Positions 8,692 through 17,896 are shown, counted from the stretch's first letter. The stretch: 64,000 nucleotides of DNA from Paracoccaceae bacterium (GCA_026710155.1 JAPORQ010000006.1:62001-126000); one strand, 5' to 3'. Translations and numbers: made by a program. The notes: generated by a model from the letters alone, not told the origin.

Positions 8692-8912
8692 AATCTGAGG
8701 ATATGTATGTAGTCCGATTTAACTGTTGGTGTCATAATTGAAAATCTTGTGGAAAAACCATTGGATCTTCAGAAGAAACAAAGCTTTTATCTGCTGGAAT
8801 ATTTTGTTTGCTTGAATAATTTTTTACCTATACTAAAAAATTTTGGTAAATATTTTAATCCAAACAGTTTGAACTTGAGGAATATTCGATTGTAGCCCCC
8901 CTTTTTTGACAT

Positions 8913-11900
8913 GTGACTTTCAAGAGTTGGAAATTGACACAAATCCTGGAAAATATCAGATCGGAACAACTTTCTGCCAAGGTTGGTGGAGAAAATAAAT
9001 TACTGGATAATTTGATATCTGAGGCAGCAATTTCCCTCCAGACCAGGGAAAAGATATGTAAGGATGCAGAAGGTCTGGTTCATGAAATCAAATCTTTCTC
9101 CAAAGTTGGCCTGCTGGACTCGATTTTGGCTCAGTATGGGTTGGCAACCAAGGGTGGTGTTGCGATCCTACGCCTTGCTGAAGCCCTCATGAGGGTGCCC
9201 GATAGACAAAATATGGATACCCTGATTGCTGACAAGCTGAATTCTGTCGATTGGAGTATCCAAAGGGGAAACTCCTCAACTTGGCTCCTAACCCTGTTAA
9301 CAATCGGACTTCACTTTGCCAGCATTTGCATTCAAGGAACCACCAGGCAGGGAATTAGCGGATGGCCAAGAAGGTTTCTCAAATGGAAAACCACTCCTTT
9401 CGTTCGTTATGCAACAAGAATCACCGTCAAAAAGATGGCAGGGAGATTTGTTCTTGGTAAAACAATGGGTGAAGCAATCAACCGTTCAAGTGTAGCCGAA
9501 AAAATGGGTTACCTCTACTCCTATGATATGCTTGGTGAAGCAGCACTCACTGCAAGGGATGCTGAATTTTTCTTCAAAGCTTACAAGGAATCCATAACCT
9601 CATTGGCCCCAAACTGCATCTCCCCTGATTTCAGGGACAATCATGGCGTTTCAATCAAACTTTCTGCCATTCATCCAAGATATGAATGGACCCAAAGAGA
9701 TCGAGTATTGATCGAGTTGGTTGACAAGGTCAAAACGCTTTCCCTAATGGCCAAGGATGCCAATATCGGAATTAGTATTGATGCAGAGGAGGCTGATCGG
9801 CTTGAACTATCACTGGAAGTTATAAAAAAGGTTCTTTCTTGTCCTGAATTGGAAGGTTGGGACGGATTTGGAATTGTCGTACAGGCCTATGGAAAATCAG
9901 CACCATTTGTCCTTGATTGGCTATACCAACTCACCCGGGAATTGGACAGGAAAATTGCCGTTCGGCTGGTCAAGGGAGCCTATTGGGATTACGAGATCAA
10001 AAAAGCCCAACAGGATGGGTTGGAGGATTTTCCGGTTTATACAAACAAGGCTGGAACTGACGTATCCTATCTTTGTTGTGCCAGAAAACTGCTTACCATG
10101 ACGGATAGGATTTATCCACAATTTGCCGGACATAATGCCCACACCGTCACAAGCATTCTGGAATTTGCCAGGGAAGATCAGCCCTTTGAATTTCAACGCC
10201 TGCATGGTATGGGGGAAGCCCTACACGAAATCATTAAATCCAGACATGATACCAAATGCAGAATTTATGCCCCTGTTGGTGAGCACAAGGAACTTCTGCC
10301 GTATCTAGCCCGAAGAATGTTGGAAAATGGGGCAAACAGTTCTTTTCTCAACCAACTCGCCGATCCCAAGCTACAAGCCAGTGATATTGTTTCTGATCCA
10401 TTTGATTTACTGAAAAAAGCCCAAGAAAGCAACCTGCAGCCAGTGAAATCTCCAGAAGGTCTTTTTGAACCTGAACGTAAAAACTCCAAGGGTTGGAATA
10501 TTCACAATCCAAGGGTTCTTGACGAAATTGAAACCTCAAGAAAATCATACCTTACGCATCAATGGAATCATTCAGCCGTTAATCAAGATGCTGGTGACAA
10601 TTCTCTGGTCAAGACCATATCAAATCCCTCGAACCCGAAGGACATCGTTGGTCATTGCAGGTTTTATTCCGAAACGGAGGTCTCAAATGTATTGGAAAAC
10701 GCCTCGCCCTGGTTCCAATTGAATGGCAGGAAAAGGGCAGAAGTGTTAACCAAGGCATCAAACCTATACGAAGACAGCGCGCCTGAAATTTTCGCCTTGC
10801 TTTGCAGGGAGGCCGGGAAAACAATCAATGATGCCGTTGGTGAATTGCGGGAAGCTGTGGATTTCTTGCGATATTATGCTGATCAGGCAACCGCAATGGA
10901 TTCGCAAGAACCAGCCGGTATAATAACTTGCATCTCCCCCTGGAACTTTCCTCTTGCCATTTTTACCGGTCAAATAGCAGGTGCCTTGGCAGGGGGCAAT
11001 GGTGTTATTGCCAAACCCTCGGAACAAACTCCACTAATCGCTGAATTGGCGGTGAACTTCCTGCATGAGGCCGGAGTACCAAAAAATGTGTTACAACTTA
11101 CACCCGGTGAAGGTCCTGAAGTCGGAACCCAGATTGTGTCTGACGCCAGAGTATCAGGTGTGGCATTTACGGGATCTACTCAAACGGCTCAGATAATCCA
11201 GAAGAACATGGCCAGGCACCTTCATCCATCAGCCCGTTTTGTCGCTGAAACCGGAGGGTTGAACGCCATGATAGTGGATAGCACTGCATTACCCGAACAG
11301 GTAGTCAGGGATATTATCATTTCCTCTTTTCAATCTGCCGGACAAAGATGTTCTGCCTTGAGAATCCTATATCTGCAAAGGGATATTGAAGATACTTTTC
11401 TGACCATGCTTTTTGGTGCCATGGATCAATTAAGGATTGGTGATCCATGGAGTACAAATACGGATATTGGACCATTGATCGATGAAACCTTATACACGAA
11501 AATCACAAAATACATCAAGGATGCGGAACATGATGGTCGAATACTCAAACAGTGTTCAACCCCTTCCCAAGGTTATTTCGTAGGTCCAACAGTCATCAGG
11601 GTTCAGGGAATTGAAGATCTGGGGGAAGAAATATTCGGTCCAGTCCTTCATGTATGCACCTTTGAAATCGCAAATCTTGAAAAGATCACCGAGGAAATAA
11701 ATTCCCGAGGATTCGGCTTGACTTTTGGTTTGCACTCACGAATTGACCGTCGCGTCAAGACAATAACCGACAAGCTCAAAATTGGTAACATGTATGTAAA
11801 CAGAAATCAAATTGGTGCCGTCGTTGGATCCCAACCTTTCGGTGGCGAAGGGCTCTCCGGTACCGGTCCCAAGGCCGGCGGACCAGGTTTGGTCAAAAGT

Positions 11901-12446
11901 TTTACGAAAAAGGATTTGCCTTTGCATTCGTCGGATCATGCCGATATGTCCATGGTTGATCCAGCTGATGTTCAGAAACTCATTGACAGGGTGCAAAGGG
12001 ATATCCCGAAATCAAAAACCGAAACTTTTCCGGGTCCCACCGGTGAGACAAACCAAATGAACTATTTTCCCCGAGGAATTGTACTTTGTTTGGGGCCAAC
12101 CTCGCAAGATTGTGAGAGGCAGGCAGCAATTGCTTCTGCTGCAGAATGCACTGCCGTCAAGATATGTCCCGGTGTCAGAGGCAAGTATGGTATTTCGGGT
12201 TTCCTTGACCGTGAACATTTGAAAACATTAAATGGCTTCGAAGTAGTCGCTTTATGGAGTGATGAGCAAGATCTGAGATTGGCTAGAACTGCACTGGCCG
12301 AACGAATGGATAAATTCATTCCCTTGGTGGCAACAACAGAAATGGAGGAGTTTTTGTTTCACGAGCGCCTTGTCTGTTCGGACACGACAGCAGCTGGAGG
12401 AAATGCCACCCTGTTTGCCATGATGGGAAATAATTTCCAGATTTAA
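8913..12446 (+). CDS. putA: Bifunctional proline dehydrogenase / L-glutamate-gamma-semialdehyde dehydrogenase
   Basis: A 1177-residue PutA that oxidises proline to glutamate in two linked steps at the inner membrane. The FAD-binding proline dehydrogenase barrel spans about residues 190-480 (SIKLSAIHPRYE, GISIDAEEADRLELSL, VRLVKGAYWDYEIK). The aldehyde dehydrogenase domain spans about 540-1010 with general base E779 (ETGG) and nucleophile C813 (SAGQRCSAL), and NFPLAIFTGQ. The C-terminal segment ends with the PutA-specific VCSDTTAAGGNATLFAM. There is no N-terminal ribbon-helix-helix, so it is not an autorepressor. GTG at 8913 is the apparent start but lacks a clear Shine-Dalgarno. Confidence 0.96.
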   Translation: MTFKSWKLTQILENIRSEQLSAKVGGENKLLDNLISEAAISLQTREKICKDAEGLVHEIKSFSKVGLLDSILAQYGLATKGGVAILRLAEALMRVPDRQNMDTLIADKLNSVDWSIQRGNSSTWLLTLLTIGLHFASICIQGTTRQGISGWPRRFLKWKTTPFVRYATRITVKKMAGRFVLGKTMGEAINRSSVAEKMGYLYSYDMLGEAALTARDAEFFFKAYKESITSLAPNCISPDFRDNHGVSIKLSAIHPRYEWTQRDRVLIELVDKVKTLSLMAKDANIGISIDAEEADRLELSLEVIKKVLSCPELEGWDGFGIVVQAYGKSAPFVLDWLYQLTRELDRKIAVRLVKGAYWDYEIKKAQQDGLEDFPVYTNKAGTDVSYLCCARKLLTMTDRIYPQFAGHNAHTVTSILEFAREDQPFEFQRLHGMGEALHEIIKSRHDTKCRIYAPVGEHKELLPYLARRMLENGANSSFLNQLADPKLQASDIVSDPFDLLKKAQESNLQPVKSPEGLFEPERKNSKGWNIHNPRVLDEIETSRKSYLTHQWNHSAVNQDAGDNSLVKTISNPSNPKDIVGHCRFYSETEVSNVLENASPWFQLNGRKRAEVLTKASNLYEDSAPEIFALLCREAGKTINDAVGELREAVDFLRYYADQATAMDSQEPAGIITCISPWNFPLAIFTGQIAGALAGGNGVIAKPSEQTPLIAELAVNFLHEAGVPKNVLQLTPGEGPEVGTQIVSDARVSGVAFTGSTQTAQIIQKNMARHLHPSARFVAETGGLNAMIVDSTALPEQVVRDIIISSFQSAGQRCSALRILYLQRDIEDTFLTMLFGAMDQLRIGDPWSTNTDIGPLIDETLYTKITKYIKDAEHDGRILKQCSTPSQGYFVGPTVIRVQGIEDLGEEIFGPVLHVCTFEIANLEKITEEINSRGFGLTFGLHSRIDRRVKTITDKLKIGNMYVNRNQIGAVVGSQPFGGEGLSGTGPKAGGPGLVKSFTKKDLPLHSSDHADMSMVDPADVQKLIDRVQRDIPKSKTETFPGPTGETNQMNYFPRGIVLCLGPTSQDCERQAAIASAAECTAVKICPGVRGKYGISGFLDREHLKTLNGFEVVALWSDEQDLRLARTALAERMDKFIPLVATTEMEEFLFHERLVCSDTTAAGGNATLFAMMGNNFQI

Positions 12447-12455
12447 TTCAGCAAT

Positions 12456-12926
12456 TCAAAAAATACCTTGCAAACTTTCGAGAAATGATTTGTAAGCATT
12501 TAAATATTTTTTTAAATCTCCGATAGTAATATGACTGTGTTCTCCTGTCTCATGGGCAAATGCAATTCTTTTATCAACCAATTCATTTAATATAGTTTCG
12601 TTATTCGATTCATATGTAAAATTCGGATCAAAAAGTTTGACAAGGTGTTTAACCTCATTCGATTTTGGGTTTCTTACTTGTTTCAATCGGTATCTGGTTA
12701 GTTCAACAACGAAGTCGTTAACATTGTTAATTTGAATTTTTGCATATTCAAAAATAATCTTTTTCACCCCATGCTCAAAGCTACTACAAATTGAGATGCA
12801 AACTCTCTCACAACTAAGGGAGATTAACTGATCCGGAATGATTCCAGTATTTTTTTCAATGATTTCAATTAAGCTTGAAAGGCGGTTTAATTCCGAACTA
12901 AATTCCCAATTTTCCCAAGGTGTCAT
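12456..12926 (-). CDS. HEPN-domain protein (predicted RNase, Rx4H motif), second gene of DUF262 pair
   Basis: A 156-residue, mostly helical protein. It contains R120-IAFA-H125, an Rx4H motif characteristic of HEPN ribonucleases and toxins, preceded by a helix with a conserved-looking FEHGVKKIIFEYA segment, as in the MAE_28990/RiboL-PSP-type HEPN families. Its ATG overlaps the TGA of the upstream DUF262 gene by 4 nt (ATGA), so the two are translationally coupled. HEPN proteins of this size act in toxin-antitoxin, abortive infection or RNA-processing roles. Role as effector of a two-gene defence or stress module is inference. It converges on putA with only 9 nt between them. Confidence 0.65.
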   Translation of the reverse strand: MTPWENWEFSSELNRLSSLIEIIEKNTGIIPDQLISLSCERVCISICSSFEHGVKKIIFEYAKIQINNVNDFVVELTRYRLKQVRNPKSNEVKHLVKLFDPNFTYESNNETILNELVDKRIAFAHETGEHSHITIGDLKKYLNAYKSFLESLQGIF

Positions 12927-14008
12927 AAAACTTCAAAAGCCTTTTTTGCTTCCCCAAAACGCCTCCTTATGTTTTTTGGGTTTGCTGTAGAAGTAGTGTA
13001 GCCTTGTTTGAAAACTTCGTTCTCTAATAAATCCAAATATACCCGTTTTGTTTCTTCTTGACTTAAATCTGTTCCCTCTTTCAATCTTTTTGCAATTGAA
13101 GTTGCGACTGAATCGAATAAAGCCACATTGAAGCCTTTATTAATTCGAAATGATTTTTGACCAAGAGAGAGAAAAATATGTTCAACGGTCTTTTCAAAAA
13201 TTGCTGCCTTTTCGTTAAGTTCTTGATGTGAACATTCTCTATTTACCTCCATATACAGATTGAGAAAATGTTTCATTGGTGGTGTATATCTGCTTTCCCA
13301 TTCTAGAAAAGCAAAAAACCGAAGAATAATTTCAATATCTCTTAGGCGTTTACTTTTTGGTCCACAGATTTCCCGCCAAATCTTGTTTTCATTAAGATCA
13401 TGTAGAAACTCGTTGAATTTGCCATGAAAAATACATGATCTAATTTCTTGGGAGGAGAGTTTTAAACCTCCAGTGTTTAACCGTTCAAATACCTCGTAAA
13501 CACTGTCCATATTATTTTTTGGTGAATCCTGCTTGAATATAGTTGTTCTTATCCAGGAATTACACAAACGCAATCTGTCATCTTCGTTTAGAGATTCAAA
13601 GGTTTTGCCTTCCCATAGTTCGCTGATACCACTTAGAGTAAATTTCCTGTCATTGAATTTACCTTTGAAAAAACACACTAAAGTCATCAACCTTTGTTGG
13701 CCGTCAATAATTAAGTGTTTTTCTGAAGTGGGTTCCTTGAATAAAAATATATTTGGAATCGGAAGACCTAATAGTAAGGATTCAATAAATCGCGATGCGG
13801 AATTTTTTGACCAGACAAACTTTCTCTGAAATTCAGGAACAATAAAATGATCTTCATTTATTCTTTTAACTAGCAATTCAACCGGAAAGTCTATCCCGTA
13901 AGATGATATGGAATACAGATCTGAGGGAGTAACAGTATCTTCAACCTCAAGTTCATAGTTTTGAATATCCTTCAGTTCATCATTTAGTAATAAAACATCA
14001 GTCTCCAC
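12923..14008 (-). CDS. DUF262 domain protein (ParB-like nuclease superfamily)
   Basis: A 361-residue protein from GTG 14008, chosen because GAGGAG lies 7 nt upstream (14016-14021); an ATG at 14068 would add 20 residues without such a site. The DUF262 signature is clear: VPEFQRKFVW at about 57-66 and IIDGQQRLMTL at about 101-111, then the helical NSWIRTTIF / VFERLNTGGLKLSSQEIR block. DUF262 domains belong to the ParB/sulfiredoxin fold; in GmrSD they supply nucleotide-dependent activity, fused or paired with an HNH nuclease (DUF1524). Here there is no HNH domain and the partner is a HEPN protein instead. Probably a two-gene accessory module. Confidence 0.8.
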   Translation of the reverse strand: METDVLLLNDELKDIQNYELEVEDTVTPSDLYSISSYGIDFPVELLVKRINEDHFIVPEFQRKFVWSKNSASRFIESLLLGLPIPNIFLFKEPTSEKHLIIDGQQRLMTLVCFFKGKFNDRKFTLSGISELWEGKTFESLNEDDRLRLCNSWIRTTIFKQDSPKNNMDSVYEVFERLNTGGLKLSSQEIRSCIFHGKFNEFLHDLNENKIWREICGPKSKRLRDIEIILRFFAFLEWESRYTPPMKHFLNLYMEVNRECSHQELNEKAAIFEKTVEHIFLSLGQKSFRINKGFNVALFDSVATSIAKRLKEGTDLSQEETKRVYLDLLENEVFKQGYTTSTANPKNIRRRFGEAKKAFEVL

Positions 14009-14230
14009 CTGTTTTCTCCTCGATAAACCAACATGGGTATGAATTAAAGTTGCAAATATCGCTTTCAAGGTGACAAGGACTTGAGCCAGCAGTAATATCC
14101 ACTATAGAACTCGCACCTTTTTGTAAATATTTTCAAGACAATACATTATCATTTTGCCCTACCTAAAAGTGGTTTCTACCATACCATTTTCCTTAACCCA
14201 AAATGTACTTATTTTCAGCTGTTCCAAGAC
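14009..14230. other. AT-rich upstream region of the DUF262-HEPN operon
   Basis: This stretch holds the presumed promoter region of the pair (not resolved) and no gene I can support. It borders the transposase remnant that begins at 14232. Confidence 0.4.
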
Positions 14231-14231
14231 A

Positions 14232-14629
14232 GTTTAAATCTCACTGATTGGATTCTTGTGTTTAGGTGTTTCGGGAAGCACAATTCCTGCCTCATATTCT
14301 CCTGAACTAATAACAGATGAAACTTTGAATAAGGCAGTGATTCCCATTAATTTTTCCCACATGTATTTCCTGCGCAGCTGTCCCTTCGGGGCTTCCCGGC
14401 AGGAACAGCAACAAGTTTCCACAGTCTGGTCGACCGGGAACATCGGCACGCACGGGTTTGCCATCACATCGGCGGGGCATTGGTTTTCAGGGCCGTAATT
14501 GTGCTCGAAATTATAGCCGAAAATGTTTTTCAGGGCAGGAATGTTTCAATAGAGTTTGCGAAAAACGGTTCTCGACAGGATCGAAATTCCCTGTTCATGG
14601 GGGTAAAAAATTCAAGCGGGAATAACTGG
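14232..14629 (-). pseudogene. Transposase remnant 1: terminal 96-bp segment joined to C-terminal coding part
   Basis: Minus-strand translation from about 14530 gives IFGYNFEHNYGPENQCPADV, then FPVDQTVETCCCS, YMWEKLMGITALF: this resembles the C-terminus of DDE transposases with a 'GYNxEHNFGHG ... LAFLVDQ ... LWEKL' tail. Immediately outside it, 14534-14629 is a 96-bp segment repeated at 16569-16664. In remnant 2 the same segment is followed by N-terminal transposase sequence, so remnant 1 looks like an internal deletion that joined the element's end to its C-terminal region. No intact frame remains. Family assignment (IS4/ISNCY-like) is tentative. Confidence 0.45.
14534..14629 (-). repeat. 96-bp direct repeat, copy 1 (transposase remnant end)
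   Basis: About 80 percent identical by eye to 16569-16664, with shared blocks such as AATGTTTCAAT, GTTTGCGAAAAACGGTT, CGACAGG, CTGTTCATGGG and AAGCGGGAAT. Same orientation in both copies. Confidence 0.8.
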
Positions 14630-15009
14630 TATATCACCAAGATTGAAATGATGGTCATGTCCAGCCGTTTGCCAATTCCTCCCCGTTCCCCACCGTATTC
14701 ACACATCTTTTTTCCAGCCTCTTGCCTAACGATGTGGTTACCCTCCCCCGTCATTGGATCGAAGCAGGAGACTGACCAATGTATCAAGAGGCATCATCCC
14801 TTGGAGATTGCGGAATGGCTGTTTTCCGGGGAACGGGAAGGTGCCGCGGGATAGGATGTAGAGGCGGGAGAACCCGAGCCCCGGGCCCGTTGTCATGCTG
14901 CGGAGAGTGTACCAATTCCGGACCATCCGGTCTGGATATGACCTGATGGGAAATGTGTGAATCCAGTAGGGTATTAGGGGGGCCTGCACGGCCTTTCCTG
15001 GTTTTTTCC
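14630..15009. other. Gene-free, GC-rich stretch before the secreted-protein promoter
   Basis: Several overlapping frames on both strands are open but show no protein-like conservation pattern that I can recognise. I see no RNA motif. Composition is markedly richer in G+C than the DNA to the left, in line with foreign origin of the island. Confidence 0.4.
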
Positions 15010-15038
15010 TTGACCTGCACGGATTCCCGTGCTATGTT
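15010..15038 (+). promoter_or_regulatory. Sigma-70-type promoter with a palindromic operator in the spacer
   Basis: TTGACC at 15010-15015 and TATGTT at 15033-15038 are separated by exactly 17 bp. The spacer contains a perfect inverted repeat GCACGG-N4-CCGTGC (15017-15032), placed where a bound repressor would block RNA polymerase. It points at the secreted-protein gene starting at 15086, about 40 nt downstream of the expected start of transcription. Confidence 0.6.
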
Positions 15039-15085
15039 ACCGGTATGGAAAAGCATCCGCAAACATACAGTAGGAGAACCGACTC

Positions 15086-15763
15086 ATGAAACGACTGTTG
15101 AATACCCCCCCCACTTTTAATCTGATCGCCGCCCTTCTGGCCGTGGCGTTCGCCGGACCGGTCTGGGCACAGACCATCACCGCCCCGGGGCTGAAAGGCC
15201 AGCCCGCCTGTGTAGGGACGGGAGAGATTGACGATCCTCTTTCGGGATCCATCTCGGCTGTAGGGACCAATCAAGCAACTTTGCAAATTGACGCCTTTTC
15301 AAATCTTTACAGCTCTCTGCGGGCTCAGGCCGGGGATGGCGGGCCAACTGAATTCACCATTCGATTTACGGCCTACAACGCCAGAACAGGTACACAGCAG
15401 GGTAGTATAGGTACCTTTGCCACTGTAAATTCAGGCTCCCCAAATCTTGCCGCCTCAACCCAAACGCCTTTTGGCCTGTCCGCAAGGACGCCCTATTATG
15501 TTGTGGTCTACACGACGGCATCGGGCTTTGGCGCGGCGAGGCCCTTGCTGAGGCGCTGCTTCATGACGGGTGGCACCTACACGCCGTCGAACGAGAGCGG
15601 CCAGCCCGGCTACGTGGCCAACACCACAAGCGGCTGCTTCTCGATCAGCCCCCGGACCTTCCAGGACATTCGCAACTGCCTGTGCGGACGGTCGCGCATC
15701 TGGAATGATGATGACCGAAACACCGCCCAACGGAGGACCTTGGGCTGCGCCAACGCCAACTGA
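15086..15763 (+). CDS. Exported protein of unknown function, fibronectin-III-like middle
   Basis: A 225-residue protein with a Shine-Dalgarno TAGGAG 10 nt before the ATG and a clear signal peptide: MKRLL, hydrophobic LIAALLAVAFAGPV, cleavage after WAQ or VWA. The mature part is rich in Thr/Ser/Gly with a pattern like a fibronectin-III strand pair (LSARTPYYVVVYTTASG). Four to five cysteines in the C-terminal third may form disulfides. I do not recognise the family. A run of eight C (15105-15112) encodes Thr-Pro-Pro at codons 7-9, so slippage there would switch the frame. G+C is higher than that of the neighbouring genes, and it sits between transposase remnants. Confidence 0.65.
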   Translation: MKRLLNTPPTFNLIAALLAVAFAGPVWAQTITAPGLKGQPACVGTGEIDDPLSGSISAVGTNQATLQIDAFSNLYSSLRAQAGDGGPTEFTIRFTAYNARTGTQQGSIGTFATVNSGSPNLAASTQTPFGLSARTPYYVVVYTTASGFGAARPLLRRCFMTGGTYTPSNESGQPGYVANTTSGCFSISPRTFQDIRNCLCGRSRIWNDDDRNTAQRRTLGCANAN

Positions 15764-15829
15764 CGGGCCGGCCGGCTGTCATGCGCAACGGCCAGCCAAC
15801 ATCCCTGGTGTGGTCAAGGATCTGCCCGC

Positions 15830-16043
15830 CATGTCTTTTGGTATGAATGAATTCAATCCTTCCAAAGGGTGTGTCGAAGATACCGGAACGTCCCGTGGTC
15901 ATCACGGTTATACCGGCTAGCGGGACCTGGGAGATGATGCCGTATGCCAACAGTGCTGACTCCAGGCTGAGATAGTTGTAATGGCCACTTCGAAGGGTAA
16001 CGGCAATCCGTTCAAGCAGATTGGAACCTTGGTTCCCGGCCAC
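15830..16043 (-). pseudogene. AbiEi-like antitoxin fragment
   Basis: Minus-strand frame from GTG 16043 reads GSNLLERIAVTLRSGHYNYL, SLESALLAYGIISQVPLAGI, TVMTTGRSGIFDTPFGRIEF and HTKR, which matches the conserved middle of AbiEi-type (type IV) antitoxin proteins. There is a stop just upstream of the GTG, so the N-terminal winged helix is gone, and after HTKR the frame runs on into sequence that no longer resembles the family. No AbiEii partner is beside it. A second, complete AbiEi-like gene lies at 21015-21617. Part of the decayed island. Confidence 0.6.
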
Positions 16044-16237
16044 GGTTTACATTTTCTCTATATTTGAAATCTTGTTCGGCTTCATCTTGCGATGCAGCCC
16101 AGAAATCATCATTATCATAATTTCCCCTGCATTCGTTCGTAAATTTTGTTTTTGTAAAACGGAGTACCTTGTTGTTTAGAAATTATTGTGAACGTTTATC
16201 AAAACAAACCATAATGGGGAAAGGCGGTGCAGATTCA

Positions 16238-16664
16238 TTACCAGACACACCTGTCCAAAACGGAATATGTTAGCACAAAAGCCTGGACCGATGCCATTTT
16301 GGTCCAAAGGGTCCTGAGGTTGAAGGCCACCGCGGGGTCGTCGGCATTGTCACGGGACTTGTGGTCGAATTGCAGGAGCGGGGGCAACCTGGGAAGGAAC
16401 ACTGCCATTCCCGACACCAGGCAGTCCCCGGGGCTAAGGCGCCGATGCCTGACGGGATCGGGGACCTGTTCGAAAACCCTGCCGGCGGTTGACGGGAGAC
16501 CCGGCAGGGAAAAATGCCGGCGAAAGCGGATTGTTGCTGGATGTCATCCTGGACATGATTGGTAATTCGGGCAGAAATGTTTCAATGGGGTTTGCGAAAA
16601 ACGGTTTCCGACAGGCTTGTAATCCCCCTGTTCATGGGGAAATAAATCCAAGCGGGAATTACTG
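16238..16664 (-). pseudogene. Transposase remnant 2: N-terminal part
   Basis: Reading the minus strand downward from the 96-bp repeat, one frame gives LSPGDCLVSGMAVFLPRLPP, LLQFDHKSRDNADDP, NLRTLWTKMASVQA and LDRCVW. This resembles the N-terminal block of DDE transposases of the type 'D-LMSGFALF-LK-PSLL-FD ... NL-TLYG-...-PSDT-LR-LDRV'. Frame shifts and a stop interrupt it and the catalytic middle is missing. Together with 14232-14629 it shows at least two insertions of related elements in this island. Confidence 0.5.
16569..16664 (-). repeat. 96-bp direct repeat, copy 2
   Basis: Partner of 14534-14629, same length and orientation. It borders the N-terminal transposase remnant, so it probably represents one end of the element. 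The 16665-16800 stretch to its right is AT-rich with no gene. Confidence 0.8.
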
Positions 16665-16806
16665 GCAAATTGGAAAGTTACGATCGAAACTCAAGCCTCA
16701 AGATCATCATGAAGTGGACTTAAATGAGCTAATACTATATAGAAATTAGGATGAGAAAATCAATATGATTTTGAGTTATATATAGATGGTTATTTTTTGG
16801 AAATGC

Positions 16807-16849
16807 TATAATATGGTCTGGTATTTTTTCACCAACCTGATTGGGTTGG
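16807..16849 (+). promoter_or_regulatory. Leader of TRAP operon: -10 box and inverted repeat
   Basis: TATAAT at 16807-16812 is a good -10 element (its -35 is weak). An inverted repeat CCAACC-N6-GGTTGG at 16832-16849 follows within the presumed 5' leader, 10 nt before the AGGAGA ribosome-binding site. It could be an operator or a small RNA hairpin controlling translation. Confidence 0.45.
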
Positions 16850-16871
16850 TCATATCTAGCAGGAGAAATCG

Positions 16872-17882
16872 ATGAAAGCAAAATACTTTAAACATGCCAT
16901 TGCAGGCTTTCTTTCAATGGTTCTGGTCAGCGAAGCCATGGCTACAGAATGGAACGTGTCCCTGTGGGGCACACGCAGGGCATTTACCGAACATGTTGAG
17001 AAACTAGCTGAACTTGTCAGTGAAAAGACCGGTGGTGAATTTACCCTCAACCTGTCTTATGGTGGATTGTCCAACAACCGTGAAAACCTGGATGGAATTT
17101 CCATTGGTGCATTCGAGATGGCACAATTCTGTGCTGGATACCATTACGACAAAAATCCTTCCATAACCGTTCTCGAACTTCCATTTCTGGGGGTCTCATC
17201 GCTTGAGCAGGAAGTGGAAATCTCCCAGGCCGTTTACCGGCATCCAGCAGCCATTGAAGATCTAGCCAGGTGGAATGCCACCTTGCTAATGCCCTCGCCC
17301 TTGCCGCAATACAATATTGTAGGTGTTGGGGATGGTCCCAGAGCACTTGCTGAATTTGAAGGGTTGGCCGTCAGGGCAACCGGTGGTATAGGACAGGCCA
17401 TGAAAGCCATTGGCGCGGTTCCGACCTCAATGTCAGCAACCGAAGTCCGTCAGGCACTTGACAGTGGTGTCGTTTCAGCGGTGGCCTTTGCTCCACATGC
17501 CCACATGTCTTTTGGTACGGTCGAAAGTGCCAAATGGTGGACCACGAATCTCAATCCAGGTACGGTCAATTGTCCAGTCGTCGTGAATACGGATGCCCTG
17601 AATTCCCTTAGTGAAAACGAACGGGACGCACTTCTCGGTTCTGTTGACGAAGCATTAGCTCATTACATCACCAATTACAATGACAAGACCATGGTCCAAT
17701 GGGGACCACTGCTTGACGAAAAAGGTATCGAGCGCATTACCTATTCCGATGAAGAGCTCGCCGCCTTTCGTGAAGCTGTCGCAGCTCCCGCCGCCCGGGC
17801 ATGGATTGAGGAAAATACCGCCCGTGGTCTGCCGGCACAGGAACTTTATGATTTGGTTGCGGGCATGATCGCTGGAAACTGA
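16872..17882 (+). CDS. TRAP transporter substrate-binding protein (DctP family)
   Basis: A 336-residue periplasmic protein with signal peptide (MKAKYFKHAIAGFLSMVLVS, cut after AMA). It contains features of DctP-type receptors: the N-terminal WNVSLWG strand, AVRATGGIGQAMKAIGAVPT and the conserved arginine in VRATG that binds carboxylates, and GVVSAVAFAPH. It delivers a carboxylated solute to the DctQM permease encoded just downstream. AGGAGA lies 6 nt before the ATG. The ligand cannot be told from sequence. Confidence 0.92.
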   Translation: MKAKYFKHAIAGFLSMVLVSEAMATEWNVSLWGTRRAFTEHVEKLAELVSEKTGGEFTLNLSYGGLSNNRENLDGISIGAFEMAQFCAGYHYDKNPSITVLELPFLGVSSLEQEVEISQAVYRHPAAIEDLARWNATLLMPSPLPQYNIVGVGDGPRALAEFEGLAVRATGGIGQAMKAIGAVPTSMSATEVRQALDSGVVSAVAFAPHAHMSFGTVESAKWWTTNLNPGTVNCPVVVNTDALNSLSENERDALLGSVDEALAHYITNYNDKTMVQWGPLLDEKGIERITYSDEELAAFREAVAAPAARAWIEENTARGLPAQELYDLVAGMIAGN

Positions 17883-17896
17883 TTAAACAATGATTC

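Noticed and set aside
14784..15062. Long minus-strand frames in the island
   Set aside because: They are proline/arginine-rich, overlap the promoter of the secreted protein, and show no family pattern; they are expected in GC-rich DNA.
15645..15829. Continuation of the AbiEi-like frame into the secreted-protein gene
   Set aside because: After HTKR the translation no longer resembles the antitoxin and runs antisense to a better supported gene.
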